Assembly (NCBI GenBank): GCA_046160485.1
Contig: JBJXGV010000038.1
Span: forward strand, 1-64,000
Direction: 5' to 3'
DNA: 64,000 nt
Source: JBJXGV01 sp046160485
GTDB lineage: Bacteria; Orphanbacterota; Orphanbacteria; JBJXGV01
Of the stretch, positions 51,608 through 60,230 are shown one piece after another. Both the position numbers and the translations under genes were made by a program. The notes under the pieces were generated by a model. It was given only the letters and a program-made list of their open reading frames with translations. It searched no databases and was not told the DNA's origin. Each line of letters opens with the position of its first letter. Position 1 is the stretch's first letter.

Positions 51608-54600
51608 ATGAACGAATTCGTGGAGCGCGACGAACGTGAACAGTCCCACCCCATACGGCGGACGAAACGAGGGAAGGCTCGTGTCGCGACGATCGTCGTC
51701 GCGCTGATCGTGCTGGTCGCCGCGATCGCCGGCGCCGCGAGCCTCGCCGCGCTTTCGTGGAACAATCCGGGCGGCGGCAGCGCCGCGACAGCCGGGAACT
51801 GGGCGCCCGCGCAGGTCCCCACCGCGTCCGATGACCTCACCTTCAACCTCAACAACACGTACAACGTCACCTTCAACGCGAGCACGACCGCAAGCCGCAC
51901 CCACACCTACAGGCGCGGCGACGTCACGCTCTCCGCGACGAACGCGCACACCGTCTCGAACGGCATCACCGTCGGCGACGTCTCCGGCGACGTCGCGACA
52001 ATGACTCACACAACCGGCACCGTCACGTCGAACGCCGCGATCGTCGTCGGCGACGCGAACGGCTCGACCGGAACGCTCAACGTCGACGACGACGACGCGG
52101 ATCTCGTCACAACGACAACGCTCGGCGATCTGATCGTCGGAAATAACGGCGACGGCACGCTCGAGGTTACCGGCGGCGGGCTCGTTCGCATCGCGGACCG
52201 CCTCACCGCGGGGAGCAACGGGTCGTCATCGGCGGATCTCCTGGTCAACGGCAAGCTGATTTTCAGCCCGTTCACACGCTCCACGCTCGAGGTCGACGGC
52301 ACGGCGCAGGCCCATGCGATCGGCGCGGGCGGCGACGTGACGATGGAGGTGTCGAACGGCGGGCGCGCTCTCTTCGACGGCTCGGTGAACGTCGCGCAAG
52401 GAAGCGCGTCGACTTCGACGCTGACGATCGGCGGCTCAGGCATAAACGTCGCGGACATGTCCGTCGGCGGAGACCTCGGCATCGCGCGCAACGCTTCGGC
52501 CGGCTCGGCGGGCGGCATCGCCATCGTGAACGTCGAACAGTTCGGCATTCTCGACGTCGGCGGCGTGCTCAATGTCGGCGGAGACCCGGATGGTGGCACG
52601 GCCACGCTCCATCTCGCGGCTGGCGGCGCGATCGACGCCGCCGGATTCAATCTCGGCGCGGGCGGCACGCTCGACTTCGACGGCGGCACCCTTGACGTGA
52701 ACGGCGGCACGTTCGGGGTGACGAACCCGAGCGCGAATCTTGTCCTCGGCGGCGCGAACAATCCGGTTGTCACGCTGCAGTCCGGATGCGTCGCGACGCT
52801 CCAGAACAACAGCGGCAACCGCGCGTTCACGGTGGGCGGCGGCGCCGGGGCAACGGACGCCGATGCTGATTTCAACCTTCTCTCCGGTTCGAGCCTCACG
52901 GTCACGAGCGGCGACGGCGTGCTCGGCGACGCGACCGACGACGGGGGCATGATCGTCAGCGCGTCGACGATGACGATGCCTCCCGCATCGTCGCTCTCCG
53001 TCGGACACAACGGCGCTGGCGCGCTCGACGTGGCGCTCGGCGCGGACATCGTATTGGGCAGCGTCTTCGTCGCCAAGAATTCGGGATCGACGGGCAGCAT
53101 GACCATTGACGGCGCAGGGACCACAGCGTCCGTGCAGGAACTCGCGATCGGCGGCTCGAGCACGGTCAGCGGCGGGACCGCCGGGCTGACCATAAGCGGT
53201 GGCGCGGAGTGCACCGTCGACGGGACGGGTTCACTCGGCCGTGTGACGGTGTGGGACAACGGCGATCTCGTGGTGTCGAACTCGACCCTCGACGCGACCG
53301 AGTTCAAAATTCACGGCGGCGCGCTTATCACCAACGGAACAGTCCGAGGTGGGGTGTTTAACGTTTTCAACACGGCTGTGTTCGCGTCCGGGACGATCGA
53401 CGGGCCCGTCAATTCCCCTGGAGCGCTCAACAGTATCACGGCGATCGGCGATCTGACGCTCGGCGCAGGACTGTTCAACCTCGGACTCCTCGAATGCGAC
53501 AACCACACGGTGACGATCCTCAGCGCGACGTCGGCGACCTTGGGAGACGTTCAGGTCGGTGGAGGCGAGTTGATTCTCTCGAGTTCGGGCGAGATCGAAG
53601 CCGGCTACTCACTCTCAGGGTTTGGCGTCGTCGACGGCGACATCGATCTCGTGGGGGCGATCGTCGCGACCAATTCTGGGCTCTCATTCGAAGGCATCGT
53701 GAACGGAACAGGAGAAGGGTGCTCGGGCACGTTCGTGCGCTTCACGAACGGGGGCGGGTTCGTCGGCGCGGGGACCATCGACGCCGATGTCTTCATCGAC
53801 AGCACATCGTCGCTGACGGCGACAGGGCCCTTGACGCTCGGAAATATCCTCCTCGCGACTCGCGTCATCAGCGACGGCCGGCTCGATATCGGCGCGCAGT
53901 CGGTCACCATCCGTTCGGCGGGGTTTGCGAACCTGGGTCGATCGACGACGCTCGCCGGGGGAACGCTCACCTACGGGCCGGGCGCCGTTGCACTCCACCT
54001 CAGCGGTGCCGACACCCTCTCCGGCTTCGGGACCGTCAACAGTCGGCTCATTGGGCCTTCGTCCGAGAACGTCATCATCGCGAGCGGGCCGCTGACGATC
54101 GGCTACTCGGAGATCACGGGCTTCAACTACGCCGGCGAGATGCACGTCGGTTCGCATGTCGTCACACTTCTCGACCTGAGCACTGTGGATCTCGGCGTGC
54201 TGACGACGATCGACGGCGGGACGCTTGCGACGAACTCGGTTCCAGTCGTCGTCCCCATCGGCGGCACTCTCAGCGGGTCCGGCGCGGTCGCGGAGGCGTT
54301 CCTCAATGCCGGAACCATCGAAGTTGGAGACCCGATCGGCACGCTCACAGTCGCGGGCGGGTTCACGAACACGGGCACGATCGCCGTCCAAGTCGGCGGA
54401 GGTGGTTCGATCGCCAGCGGAGGCGACGGCGCGATCGGAGAAGAGTCGGTGGCGAAGTCGGCGTCGGTCGTGTGGGACCAACTCAACGTCGCGGGCACGG
54501 CCGTTCTGTCGGGCACTCTGCGCATCGGATTGCTCCCTGGAGCGAGCGTCGACGCGGGCCAGCGGATTCCGATCATCACGTGCGGATCTCGGAACGGCGT

Positions 54601-55051
54601 GTTCGCCACGATCGTCTTCGAGGACCCGTATCTCGACGACGTCTTCGATGTGGAGTACACGCCGTTCGCCGTCGAGCTGGTGGCGACAGTGGCGACGGGA
54701 GTGGCGCTTCCGCCGGCCGGCGATCCGAGCAACGACGTCGATCCCGGCGCGAGCGCGAGCGCGACCCCGACGGCCTACGCGCTGCGCGTCGTCGGCGCGA
54801 ATCCTTCGACGCTCGCGAGCGGTACTACGTTCGAGTACGACATTCCGACGACGGGCGCTCCCGTTTCGCTCGCGATCTTCGACGCGAGCGGGCGGCTCGT
54901 GTCGCGGCTCGTCGATGGCGGTCGCCCGGCGGGGCGCCACCCCGTCGCGTGGCGCCCCGCCGACGCGGGCCTCACATCTTCCGGCGTCTACTTCCTCCGG
55001 ATGGACGCCACGGGATTCCGCGACACGAAGAAACTCGTCTTGATGCGCTAA
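51608..55051 (+). CDS. Large secreted beta-helix-like repeat protein with FlgD-type C-terminal domain
   Basis: An 1147-residue protein. GGAGG precedes ATG 51608. A basic N-terminus and a hydrophobic segment at 26-48 form a long signal or anchor. Most of the protein is Gly/Thr/Asp/Asn-rich repeats of the passenger or PEP-associated type (WNNPGGGSAATAGNW, LIVGNNGDGTLEVTGGG, LSVGHNGAGALDVALGADI), likely a right-handed beta-helix. A second set resembles DLTLGAGLFNLG. The end (about 1055-1147) is a FlgD-type Ig-like domain: LAIFDASGRLVSRLVDGGRPAGRHPVAW, ending LVLMR. No autotransporter barrel is present, so it must leave by another route. Divergent from the sigma/kinase pair. Confidence 0.75.
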   Translation: MNEFVERDEREQSHPIRRTKRGKARVATIVVALIVLVAAIAGAASLAALSWNNPGGGSAATAGNWAPAQVPTASDDLTFNLNNTYNVTFNASTTASRTHTYRRGDVTLSATNAHTVSNGITVGDVSGDVATMTHTTGTVTSNAAIVVGDANGSTGTLNVDDDDADLVTTTTLGDLIVGNNGDGTLEVTGGGLVRIADRLTAGSNGSSSADLLVNGKLIFSPFTRSTLEVDGTAQAHAIGAGGDVTMEVSNGGRALFDGSVNVAQGSASTSTLTIGGSGINVADMSVGGDLGIARNASAGSAGGIAIVNVEQFGILDVGGVLNVGGDPDGGTATLHLAAGGAIDAAGFNLGAGGTLDFDGGTLDVNGGTFGVTNPSANLVLGGANNPVVTLQSGCVATLQNNSGNRAFTVGGGAGATDADADFNLLSGSSLTVTSGDGVLGDATDDGGMIVSASTMTMPPASSLSVGHNGAGALDVALGADIVLGSVFVAKNSGSTGSMTIDGAGTTASVQELAIGGSSTVSGGTAGLTISGGAECTVDGTGSLGRVTVWDNGDLVVSNSTLDATEFKIHGGALITNGTVRGGVFNVFNTAVFASGTIDGPVNSPGALNSITAIGDLTLGAGLFNLGLLECDNHTVTILSATSATLGDVQVGGGELILSSSGEIEAGYSLSGFGVVDGDIDLVGAIVATNSGLSFEGIVNGTGEGCSGTFVRFTNGGGFVGAGTIDADVFIDSTSSLTATGPLTLGNILLATRVISDGRLDIGAQSVTIRSAGFANLGRSTTLAGGTLTYGPGAVALHLSGADTLSGFGTVNSRLIGPSSENVIIASGPLTIGYSEITGFNYAGEMHVGSHVVTLLDLSTVDLGVLTTIDGGTLATNSVPVVVPIGGTLSGSGAVAEAFLNAGTIEVGDPIGTLTVAGGFTNTGTIAVQVGGGGSIASGGDGAIGEESVAKSASVVWDQLNVAGTAVLSGTLRIGLLPGASVDAGQRIPIITCGSRNGVFATIVFEDPYLDDVFDVEYTPFAVELVATVATGVALPPAGDPSNDVDPGASASATPTAYALRVVGANPSTLASGTTFEYDIPTTGAPVSLAIFDASGRLVSRLVDGGRPAGRHPVAWRPADAGLTSSGVYFLRMDATGFRDTKKLVLMR

Positions 55052-55071
55052 CCGACCCACGAGTCCGACGG

Positions 55072-55105
55072 CGCGCCGCGCTAGGCCGAAGGCCTTCGCG
55101 GCGCG
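55072..55105. terminator. GC-rich hairpin after the large secreted protein
   Basis: CGCGCCGCG (55072-55080) pairs with CGCGGCGCG (55097-55105), with a nested AGGCC/GGCCT inner stem. It lies 21 bases after the stop and directly before the -10 element of the next gene. No T-run follows, so intrinsic termination is uncertain. Confidence 0.45.
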
Positions 55106-55111
55106 TTCGTG

Positions 55112-55117
55112 TATTAT
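55112..55117 (+). promoter_or_regulatory. -10-like element of the ABC exporter gene
   Basis: TATTAT (55112-55117) lies seven bases before ATG 55125 and overlaps the earlier ATG 55116. The -35 region is poor. If real, it implies a leaderless mRNA starting at or near ATG 55125. Confidence 0.35.
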
Positions 55118-55124
55118 GCGCGAC

Positions 55125-57101
55125 ATGCCTCCAGGAATTCGCATGCCGACGGGAGACCGCATCGTCCGTGACCCGTCGAACCGGCGCGGCGGCGGGACGA
55201 CCGCTGCCGCCGGCGCGCACGAAAAACCACGCCCGAAGGTCACGCTCTCTGTGATGCCCGAGGTTTGGGCGCTCGTGAAGCCGCGGCGCGGCATCATCGC
55301 GGTCGGTCTCGTGCTCATGATCATCAACCGTCTCTCGGGGCTCGTGCTGCCGGCATCGACCAAATACCTCGTCGATGACGTGATCGGGAAGCGCGACATC
55401 GGCCTGCTCGCGCCGCTGGTCGGCGTCGTGCTCGCGGCGACGATCGTGCAGGCCGCGACGTCGTTCGGGCTCACGCAGCTTCTCTCGAAATCGGCGCAGC
55501 GGCTCATCTCCGAACTCCGGCGCAAAGTGCAGGCGCACGTCGGGCGCTTGCCGGTCGCGTACTACGACGCGAACAAGAGCGGGGCGCTCGTCTCCCGCAT
55601 CATGAGCGACGTCGAAGGCGTGCGAAACCTGATCGGCACGGGACTTGTCGAGTTCGTCGGCGGGCTGCTCACCGCCTGCGTCGCGCTCGCCATTCTCATG
55701 CGCATCAATTTCGCAATGACAACGATCTCCGCCGTCGTGCTTCTCCTTTTCGGATTCGCATTGCAGAAGGCTTTCATCACGATCCGGCCGATCTTTCGCG
55801 AGCGCGGCCGCATCACAGCGGAGGTTTCGGGTCGGCTTACGGAATCGCTCGGCGCGGTGCGCGTCGTGAAGGGCTATCACGCGGAGGCGCGCGAGGCGAC
55901 CGTCTTCGCGGGCGGCGTCGAACGGCTGCTCGCCAACGTTTTGCGCACTCTGACGGCCACATCATTCATGGGGCTTTCGTCGACGCTCCTCATGGGGCTC
56001 GTCGGCTCGGCCGTGATGTTCGTCGGCGCCCGCCAAGTTCTCTCCGGCGCGATGACGCTGGGAGAGTTTTTCACGTACACGGTGTTCCTCGGATTTTTGG
56101 TGGCGCCGATTTTTCAGATCGTTTCGATCGGCACGCAGATCACGGAGGCCCTCGCGGGACTCGAACGCACGCGCGAGGTGTTGAGCGAGCGGCCGGAGGA
56201 CGCCGATCCGCGGCGCACCGCCGTGCTCGCGGAGATCCGCGGCGACGTCGTGTTCGACAACGTGAGCTTCGCGTACGAAGCGAACAAGACCGTGCTGCGC
56301 GACGTCTCGTTTCGCGCGGAGCCGGGCACCGTTACGGCGCTCGTCGGCTCCTCCGGCTCCGGCAAGTCGACGATCATCGGACTCGTCGCGGCGTTCCACG
56401 TGCCGTTCGCCGGCGTCGTCTCCATCGACGGCGTCGATCTTTCGACGGTGCGTCTCGATTCGTACCGTTCCAAGCTCGGCATCGTCTTGCAGGACACGTT
56501 TCTTTTCGACGGAACGATTCGCGAGAACGTCGCGTTCTCGCGCCCCGACGCCGCGCAAGACGCGATCCTCGCCGCGTGCCGCGCCGCGCGCGTCGACGAG
56601 TTCGCCGAGTCGTTTTCCGACGCGTACGACACCGTCGTCGGCGAGCGCGGCGTCAAACTCTCGGGCGGACAAAAGCAGCGCGTCTCGATCGCGCGCGCGA
56701 TTCTCGCCGACCCGCGCATACTCATTCTCGATGAGGCGACGTCGAGCCTCGACTCCGAATCGGAATCGCGGATTCAAGAGGCGCTCTCGCATCTGATGCG
56801 CGGCCGCACGACGTTCGTCATCGCGCACAGGCTCTCGACGATTCGGCGCGCCGACCAGATTCTCGTCGTCGAAGGCGGCGAGATCGTCGAGCGCGGAACG
56901 CACGAAACGCTCTACGCGCGCGGCGGGCGCTACTTCGATCTCTACACGCGCCAGCAAGGGCTCGAAGCGAATCTTTTTCTCGCGCCCGGCGAGGGTGATG
57001 ACAGCGGCGACGGTGCGAACGCGACGAGTGCGAAGGCCCGCGCGGAGCGCGCGCCTGGCCTCAGTGACGCCGTACGCATCATCCGCGGTGAACAAACTTA
57101 G
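55125..57101 (+). CDS. ABC exporter, fused permease and ATPase (MsbA-like)
   Basis: About 658 residues (661 if ATG 55116 is used). The N-terminal membrane domain has six helices between about 50 and 335. The ATPase domain has Walker A VGSSGSGKS, Q-loop GIVLQDTFLFDG, signature LSGGQKQR, Walker B ILILDEATSSLD and switch histidine IAHRLST, all intact. It works as a homodimer that exports lipids, lipid A-like molecules or drugs across the inner membrane. The family (MsbA/BmrA/LmrA) is too broad to name the cargo. The last 40 residues are a Ser/Gly/Ala-rich tail not usual for the family. Confidence 0.9.
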   Translation: MPPGIRMPTGDRIVRDPSNRRGGGTTAAAGAHEKPRPKVTLSVMPEVWALVKPRRGIIAVGLVLMIINRLSGLVLPASTKYLVDDVIGKRDIGLLAPLVGVVLAATIVQAATSFGLTQLLSKSAQRLISELRRKVQAHVGRLPVAYYDANKSGALVSRIMSDVEGVRNLIGTGLVEFVGGLLTACVALAILMRINFAMTTISAVVLLLFGFALQKAFITIRPIFRERGRITAEVSGRLTESLGAVRVVKGYHAEAREATVFAGGVERLLANVLRTLTATSFMGLSSTLLMGLVGSAVMFVGARQVLSGAMTLGEFFTYTVFLGFLVAPIFQIVSIGTQITEALAGLERTREVLSERPEDADPRRTAVLAEIRGDVVFDNVSFAYEANKTVLRDVSFRAEPGTVTALVGSSGSGKSTIIGLVAAFHVPFAGVVSIDGVDLSTVRLDSYRSKLGIVLQDTFLFDGTIRENVAFSRPDAAQDAILAACRAARVDEFAESFSDAYDTVVGERGVKLSGGQKQRVSIARAILADPRILILDEATSSLDSESESRIQEALSHLMRGRTTFVIAHRLSTIRRADQILVVEGGEIVERGTHETLYARGGRYFDLYTRQQGLEANLFLAPGEGDDSGDGANATSAKARAERAPGLSDAVRIIRGEQT

Positions 57102-57130
57102 CCGCCGCGCGCGCGGCGTGCGCTCAGTCG

Positions 57131-57159
57131 TTGACGCGCGCGCGATCCGGTCTTAGTCT
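57131..57159 (+). promoter_or_regulatory. Candidate promoter of nrfHA, leaderless
   Basis: TTGACG (57131-57136), a 17-base spacer and TAGTCT (57154-57159) end only seven bases before the nrfH ATG at 57167. A normal start site would be at or one base before the ATG. No Shine-Dalgarno sequence is present. The layout matches the fabL promoter at 28903. Confidence 0.5.
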
Positions 57160-57166
57160 GCCCCCG

Positions 57167-57619
57167 ATGACGTCCCCTCCCCTCGCCACAATCGCCATCG
57201 GCGTGGCCGTCGGACTCGCGGCCGGCCTCGGCGGTTACACGTTCATCTACGCGAAGGGCGCGGCCTACCTCAAGAACGACCCGAACGCGTGCGCCAACTG
57301 CCACGTGATGAACGAGCAGCTCACAGGGTGGACGAAGTCGAGCCACCGTGCGGTCGCGACCTGCAACGACTGCCACACGCCGCACAACATCATCGGGAAG
57401 TACCTCACGAAAGCAGAAAACGGCTTCCGCCACTCCCTCGCATTTACGACGGGCCAGTTTCACGAACCGATTCGTATCACAGCGCACGACCGCGAGATCA
57501 CGGAGGAAGCGTGCCGGCATTGTCATAACGACATGGTCGTCGCCATCGATGGGCCGCACAAAGGCGCCGAACCGACGTCGTGCATTCGGTGCCATCGCTC
57601 GGTGGGCCACCTGGAATGA
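57167..57619 (+). CDS. nrfH: Cytochrome c nitrite reductase, small membrane subunit NrfH
   Basis: A 150-residue NapC/NirT-type cytochrome with one N-terminal helix (ATIAIGVAVGLAAGLGGYTF) and four haem motifs: CANCH, CNDCH, CRHCH and CIRCH. The KSSHRAVATCNDCHTPHNI text is typical of NrfH. It oxidises quinol and passes electrons to NrfA in the periplasm. Its stop overlaps the nrfA start as ATGA. Start ATG 57167 is chosen over an in-frame TTG inside the promoter-like sequence. Confidence 0.93.
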   Translation: MTSPPLATIAIGVAVGLAAGLGGYTFIYAKGAAYLKNDPNACANCHVMNEQLTGWTKSSHRAVATCNDCHTPHNIIGKYLTKAENGFRHSLAFTTGQFHEPIRITAHDREITEEACRHCHNDMVVAIDGPHKGAEPTSCIRCHRSVGHLE

Positions 57620-59100
57620 GCGACTTAGGACCCAGATCGCACGATGCTGAAACCGGAAAGAGGATGAACACAATGAGGGAAAGAAACGAAAGCAGAGAGA
57701 GCGCACGCCGCAAAGCCAATGCGGGCTCGGCACGATTCGTCGTACTGGTCGCGGTTCTCTCGGCGCTCGCTGCTGTCGGAGCCGCCGCGCTCCTGACGAA
57801 CATATTCGAACGCAAGCAGGAGGCGCGAAACCCGTTCTTCCGCGTCGTCGAACTCACGGACAAGACGGGCGACCCCGAAATCTGGGGCAAGAACTTTCCG
57901 CAGCAGTACGACGGCTACCTAAGATCGGCCGACCAAGTGCGCACGCGTTACGGCGGCAGCGAAGCGATTCAGCGCACGCCCACCGCCGCCGACCCGCGTT
58001 CGGTGGTCGCGCGCTCGAAGCTCGAGGAGGATCCGCGGCTGAAGACGATCTGGGCCGGCTACGCGTTCTCGCGCGACTTTCGCGAGGAGCGCGGCCACGC
58101 CTACATGCTCGAGGATCAGACGTACACCGAGCGGCAGCTCGCCGCGAAACAGCCGGGTACGTGCATGCACTGCCACGGGTCGGTCTACGTTCCGTACCTC
58201 GAACTCGGCAACGGCGATCTCACCGCGGGCTTCGAGAAGATGAACCAGATGCCGTACGCCGAGGCGCGTGAACTCGTCGAACATCCGATCGCGTGCATCG
58301 ATTGCCACGACCCGAACACGATGCAGCTTCGCGTGACGCGGCCAGGGTTTATCGAAGGGATTCGCGCGCTGAAGGCGTCGGAAGGCATCGCGGACTACGA
58401 CGTGAACACGATGGCGTCGCGCCAGGAAATGCGCTCATACGTCTGCGGCCAGTGCCACGTCGAGTACTACTTCAAGGGCCCCGAGAAGCGGCTCGTCTAT
58501 CCGTGGTCGAAGGGCGTCAAGGTCGAAGAGATCATGGCGTACTACGACGAGGTCGGACACAAAGACTGGACACACGCGACGACGGGCGCGCCCGCGCTCA
58601 AGGCGCAGCATCCCGAGTTCGAGATGTGGTCTCAAGGGATCCATGCGCGATCGGGCGTCGCGTGCGCCGACTGCCACATGCCGTACACGCGCGTCGGAGC
58701 GCTGAAGATCACGGATCACCACGTGCAGAGCCCGCTCCTCAACATCAACGCCGCGTGCCAGCCATGCCACCGATGGCCGGAAGAGGAACTCAAAGCGCGC
58801 GTCGAGACGATTCAGGATCGCACCTACGCGCTGCGCAATCGCGCAATGGACGCGCTCGTCGAGCTGATCGCGGACCTCGAAGCGGCGCGCGGCGCCGGCG
58901 CCACGGACGACGAACTCGCCCCGGCGCGCAAGCTCCAGCGCGACGCGCAATTCCGCCTCGATTTCGTCGAAGCGGAAAACTCCACCGGCTTCCATGCGCC
59001 GCAAGAAGCGGCCCGCATTCTCGCCGAGGCGATCGACCTCGCGCGACAGGGCCAACTGGCGCTGCGACCGGTGAGCGCGCACGCCGCCGCCGGGTCATGA
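57616..59100 (+). CDS. nrfA: Cytochrome c nitrite reductase, catalytic subunit NrfA
   Basis: Up to 494 residues from ATG 57616 (ATGA overlap with nrfH). ATG 57673, nine bases after AAGAGG, is an alternative that shortens the cytoplasmic tail. A transmembrane or signal segment lies at about 40-61. Five haem motifs are CMHCH (183-187), CIDCH (227-231), CGQCH (277-281), CADCH (350-354) and CQPCH (381-385). QCHVEYYF and ITDHHVQSPL are NrfA hallmarks. The first motif is CxxCH, not the CxxCK of E. coli, so the catalytic iron would have histidine as ligand; such NrfA forms are known. It reduces nitrite to ammonium. Confidence 0.92.
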   Translation: MSDLGPRSHDAETGKRMNTMRERNESRESARRKANAGSARFVVLVAVLSALAAVGAAALLTNIFERKQEARNPFFRVVELTDKTGDPEIWGKNFPQQYDGYLRSADQVRTRYGGSEAIQRTPTAADPRSVVARSKLEEDPRLKTIWAGYAFSRDFREERGHAYMLEDQTYTERQLAAKQPGTCMHCHGSVYVPYLELGNGDLTAGFEKMNQMPYAEARELVEHPIACIDCHDPNTMQLRVTRPGFIEGIRALKASEGIADYDVNTMASRQEMRSYVCGQCHVEYYFKGPEKRLVYPWSKGVKVEEIMAYYDEVGHKDWTHATTGAPALKAQHPEFEMWSQGIHARSGVACADCHMPYTRVGALKITDHHVQSPLLNINAACQPCHRWPEEELKARVETIQDRTYALRNRAMDALVELIADLEAARGAGATDDELAPARKLQRDAQFRLDFVEAENSTGFHAPQEAARILAEAIDLARQGQLALRPVSAHAAAGS

Positions 59101-59174
59101 AAACCGCCGCCGATTCCGATACATAGCGAGAGGCGCGGGAATGACCCCGCGCGCTCGACTCGGAAGGCCGTGGC

Positions 59175-60230
59175 GTGGCGCGAATCGACGTGCTTTTGCG
59201 AGGCGTGCGTGACCAGTCGGCGTCGGATCTTCATTTGACGGCGGGCGCGCCGCCCGTTCTCCGCGTTCACGGCGAAATCTGCCCCATCGAATTCCAGGAA
59301 CTCACGCCCGAGCAGTGCCGCCGGCTGCTCTACGAAATCATGACCGACGAGCAAGTCGCGCAGTTCGAGAAGACGGGCGACATCGACTTCTCGTACGAGA
59401 TTGCGGGCGAGCTGCGCGTGCGAGCCAACGTCTACGAGCAACACCTCGGCATCGCGGCGTGCTTCCGGCTCTTGCCCACGCAGATTCTTTCGGTCGACCA
59501 GCTCGAGCTGCCGCGCGACGTGTTGCGTTTCACCGAAATTCAGAAGGGGCTCGTCGTCGTGACGGGGCCGCCGGGCAGCGGCAAGTCGTCGACGCTCGCC
59601 GCACTCATCGATCACATCAACACGAACCAGCGAAAGCACATCATCACGATCGAAGATCCGATCGAGTTCGTGCACAAGAACAAGAAGAGTTTGGTGAATC
59701 AGCGCGAGGTCGGACGGCACACTTCGAGTTTCGCCGACGCGTTGCGCGCGGCGCTGCGCGAAGATCCCGACATCATCCTCGTCGGTGAAATGCGCGACCG
59801 GGAGACGATTCAGCTCGCGTTGACGGCGGCCGAGGTCGGACAGGTCGTCTTCGGGACGCTGCATACGTCGAGCGCCGCGCAGACGGTGAACCGCATCATC
59901 GATGTTTTTCCCGCCGACGAACAGGAGCAGGTTCGCACGGTGCTCGCCGACTCGCTGCGCGGCGTCGTCGCGCAGCGGCTCTTGCGGCGCTCGGATCGCG
60001 ACGGACGCATCGCTGCCGTCGAGCTGCTCTTCGTGACGCCGGCGGTCGCCGCGCTCGTGCGCGACAAGAAGACGATGCAGATCCTCTCCGCGATGCAGGT
60101 CGGCAAGAAGGAAGGGATGATGCTCTTCGAAGACGCGGTGCTTCAACTGTTGCGCGACGGCAAGATCACGCAGGAGACTGCGGGGGTTCGCGGGCGCGAT
60201 GCGAGCAGCGCGAAAGCAGCCGTCGAATGA
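59175..60230 (+). CDS. pilT: Type IV pilus retraction ATPase PilT
   Basis: A 351-residue secretion ATPase. GTG 59175 follows GGAAGG. N-terminal DQSASDLHLTAGAPPVLRVHGEI is the PilT PAS-like domain. Walker A GPPGSGKSS, aspartate box HIITIEDPIEF, Walker B ILVGEMRD and histidine box FGTLHTSSAAQTVNRIIDVFP are intact. It powers pilus retraction for twitching motility at the inner membrane. The next gene overlaps it as ATGA. No other pilus genes are in the window, so PilB and PilC would lie elsewhere. Confidence 0.92.
   Translation: MARIDVLLRGVRDQSASDLHLTAGAPPVLRVHGEICPIEFQELTPEQCRRLLYEIMTDEQVAQFEKTGDIDFSYEIAGELRVRANVYEQHLGIAACFRLLPTQILSVDQLELPRDVLRFTEIQKGLVVVTGPPGSGKSSTLAALIDHINTNQRKHIITIEDPIEFVHKNKKSLVNQREVGRHTSSFADALRAALREDPDIILVGEMRDRETIQLALTAAEVGQVVFGTLHTSSAAQTVNRIIDVFPADEQEQVRTVLADSLRGVVAQRLLRRSDRDGRIAAVELLFVTPAVAALVRDKKTMQILSAMQVGKKEGMMLFEDAVLQLLRDGKITQETAGVRGRDASSAKAAVE

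Noticed and set aside
51608..55051. Classical type V autotransporter
   Set aside because: The passenger-like repeats are present but there is no C-terminal 12-strand barrel; the protein ends in a FlgD-type Ig domain.
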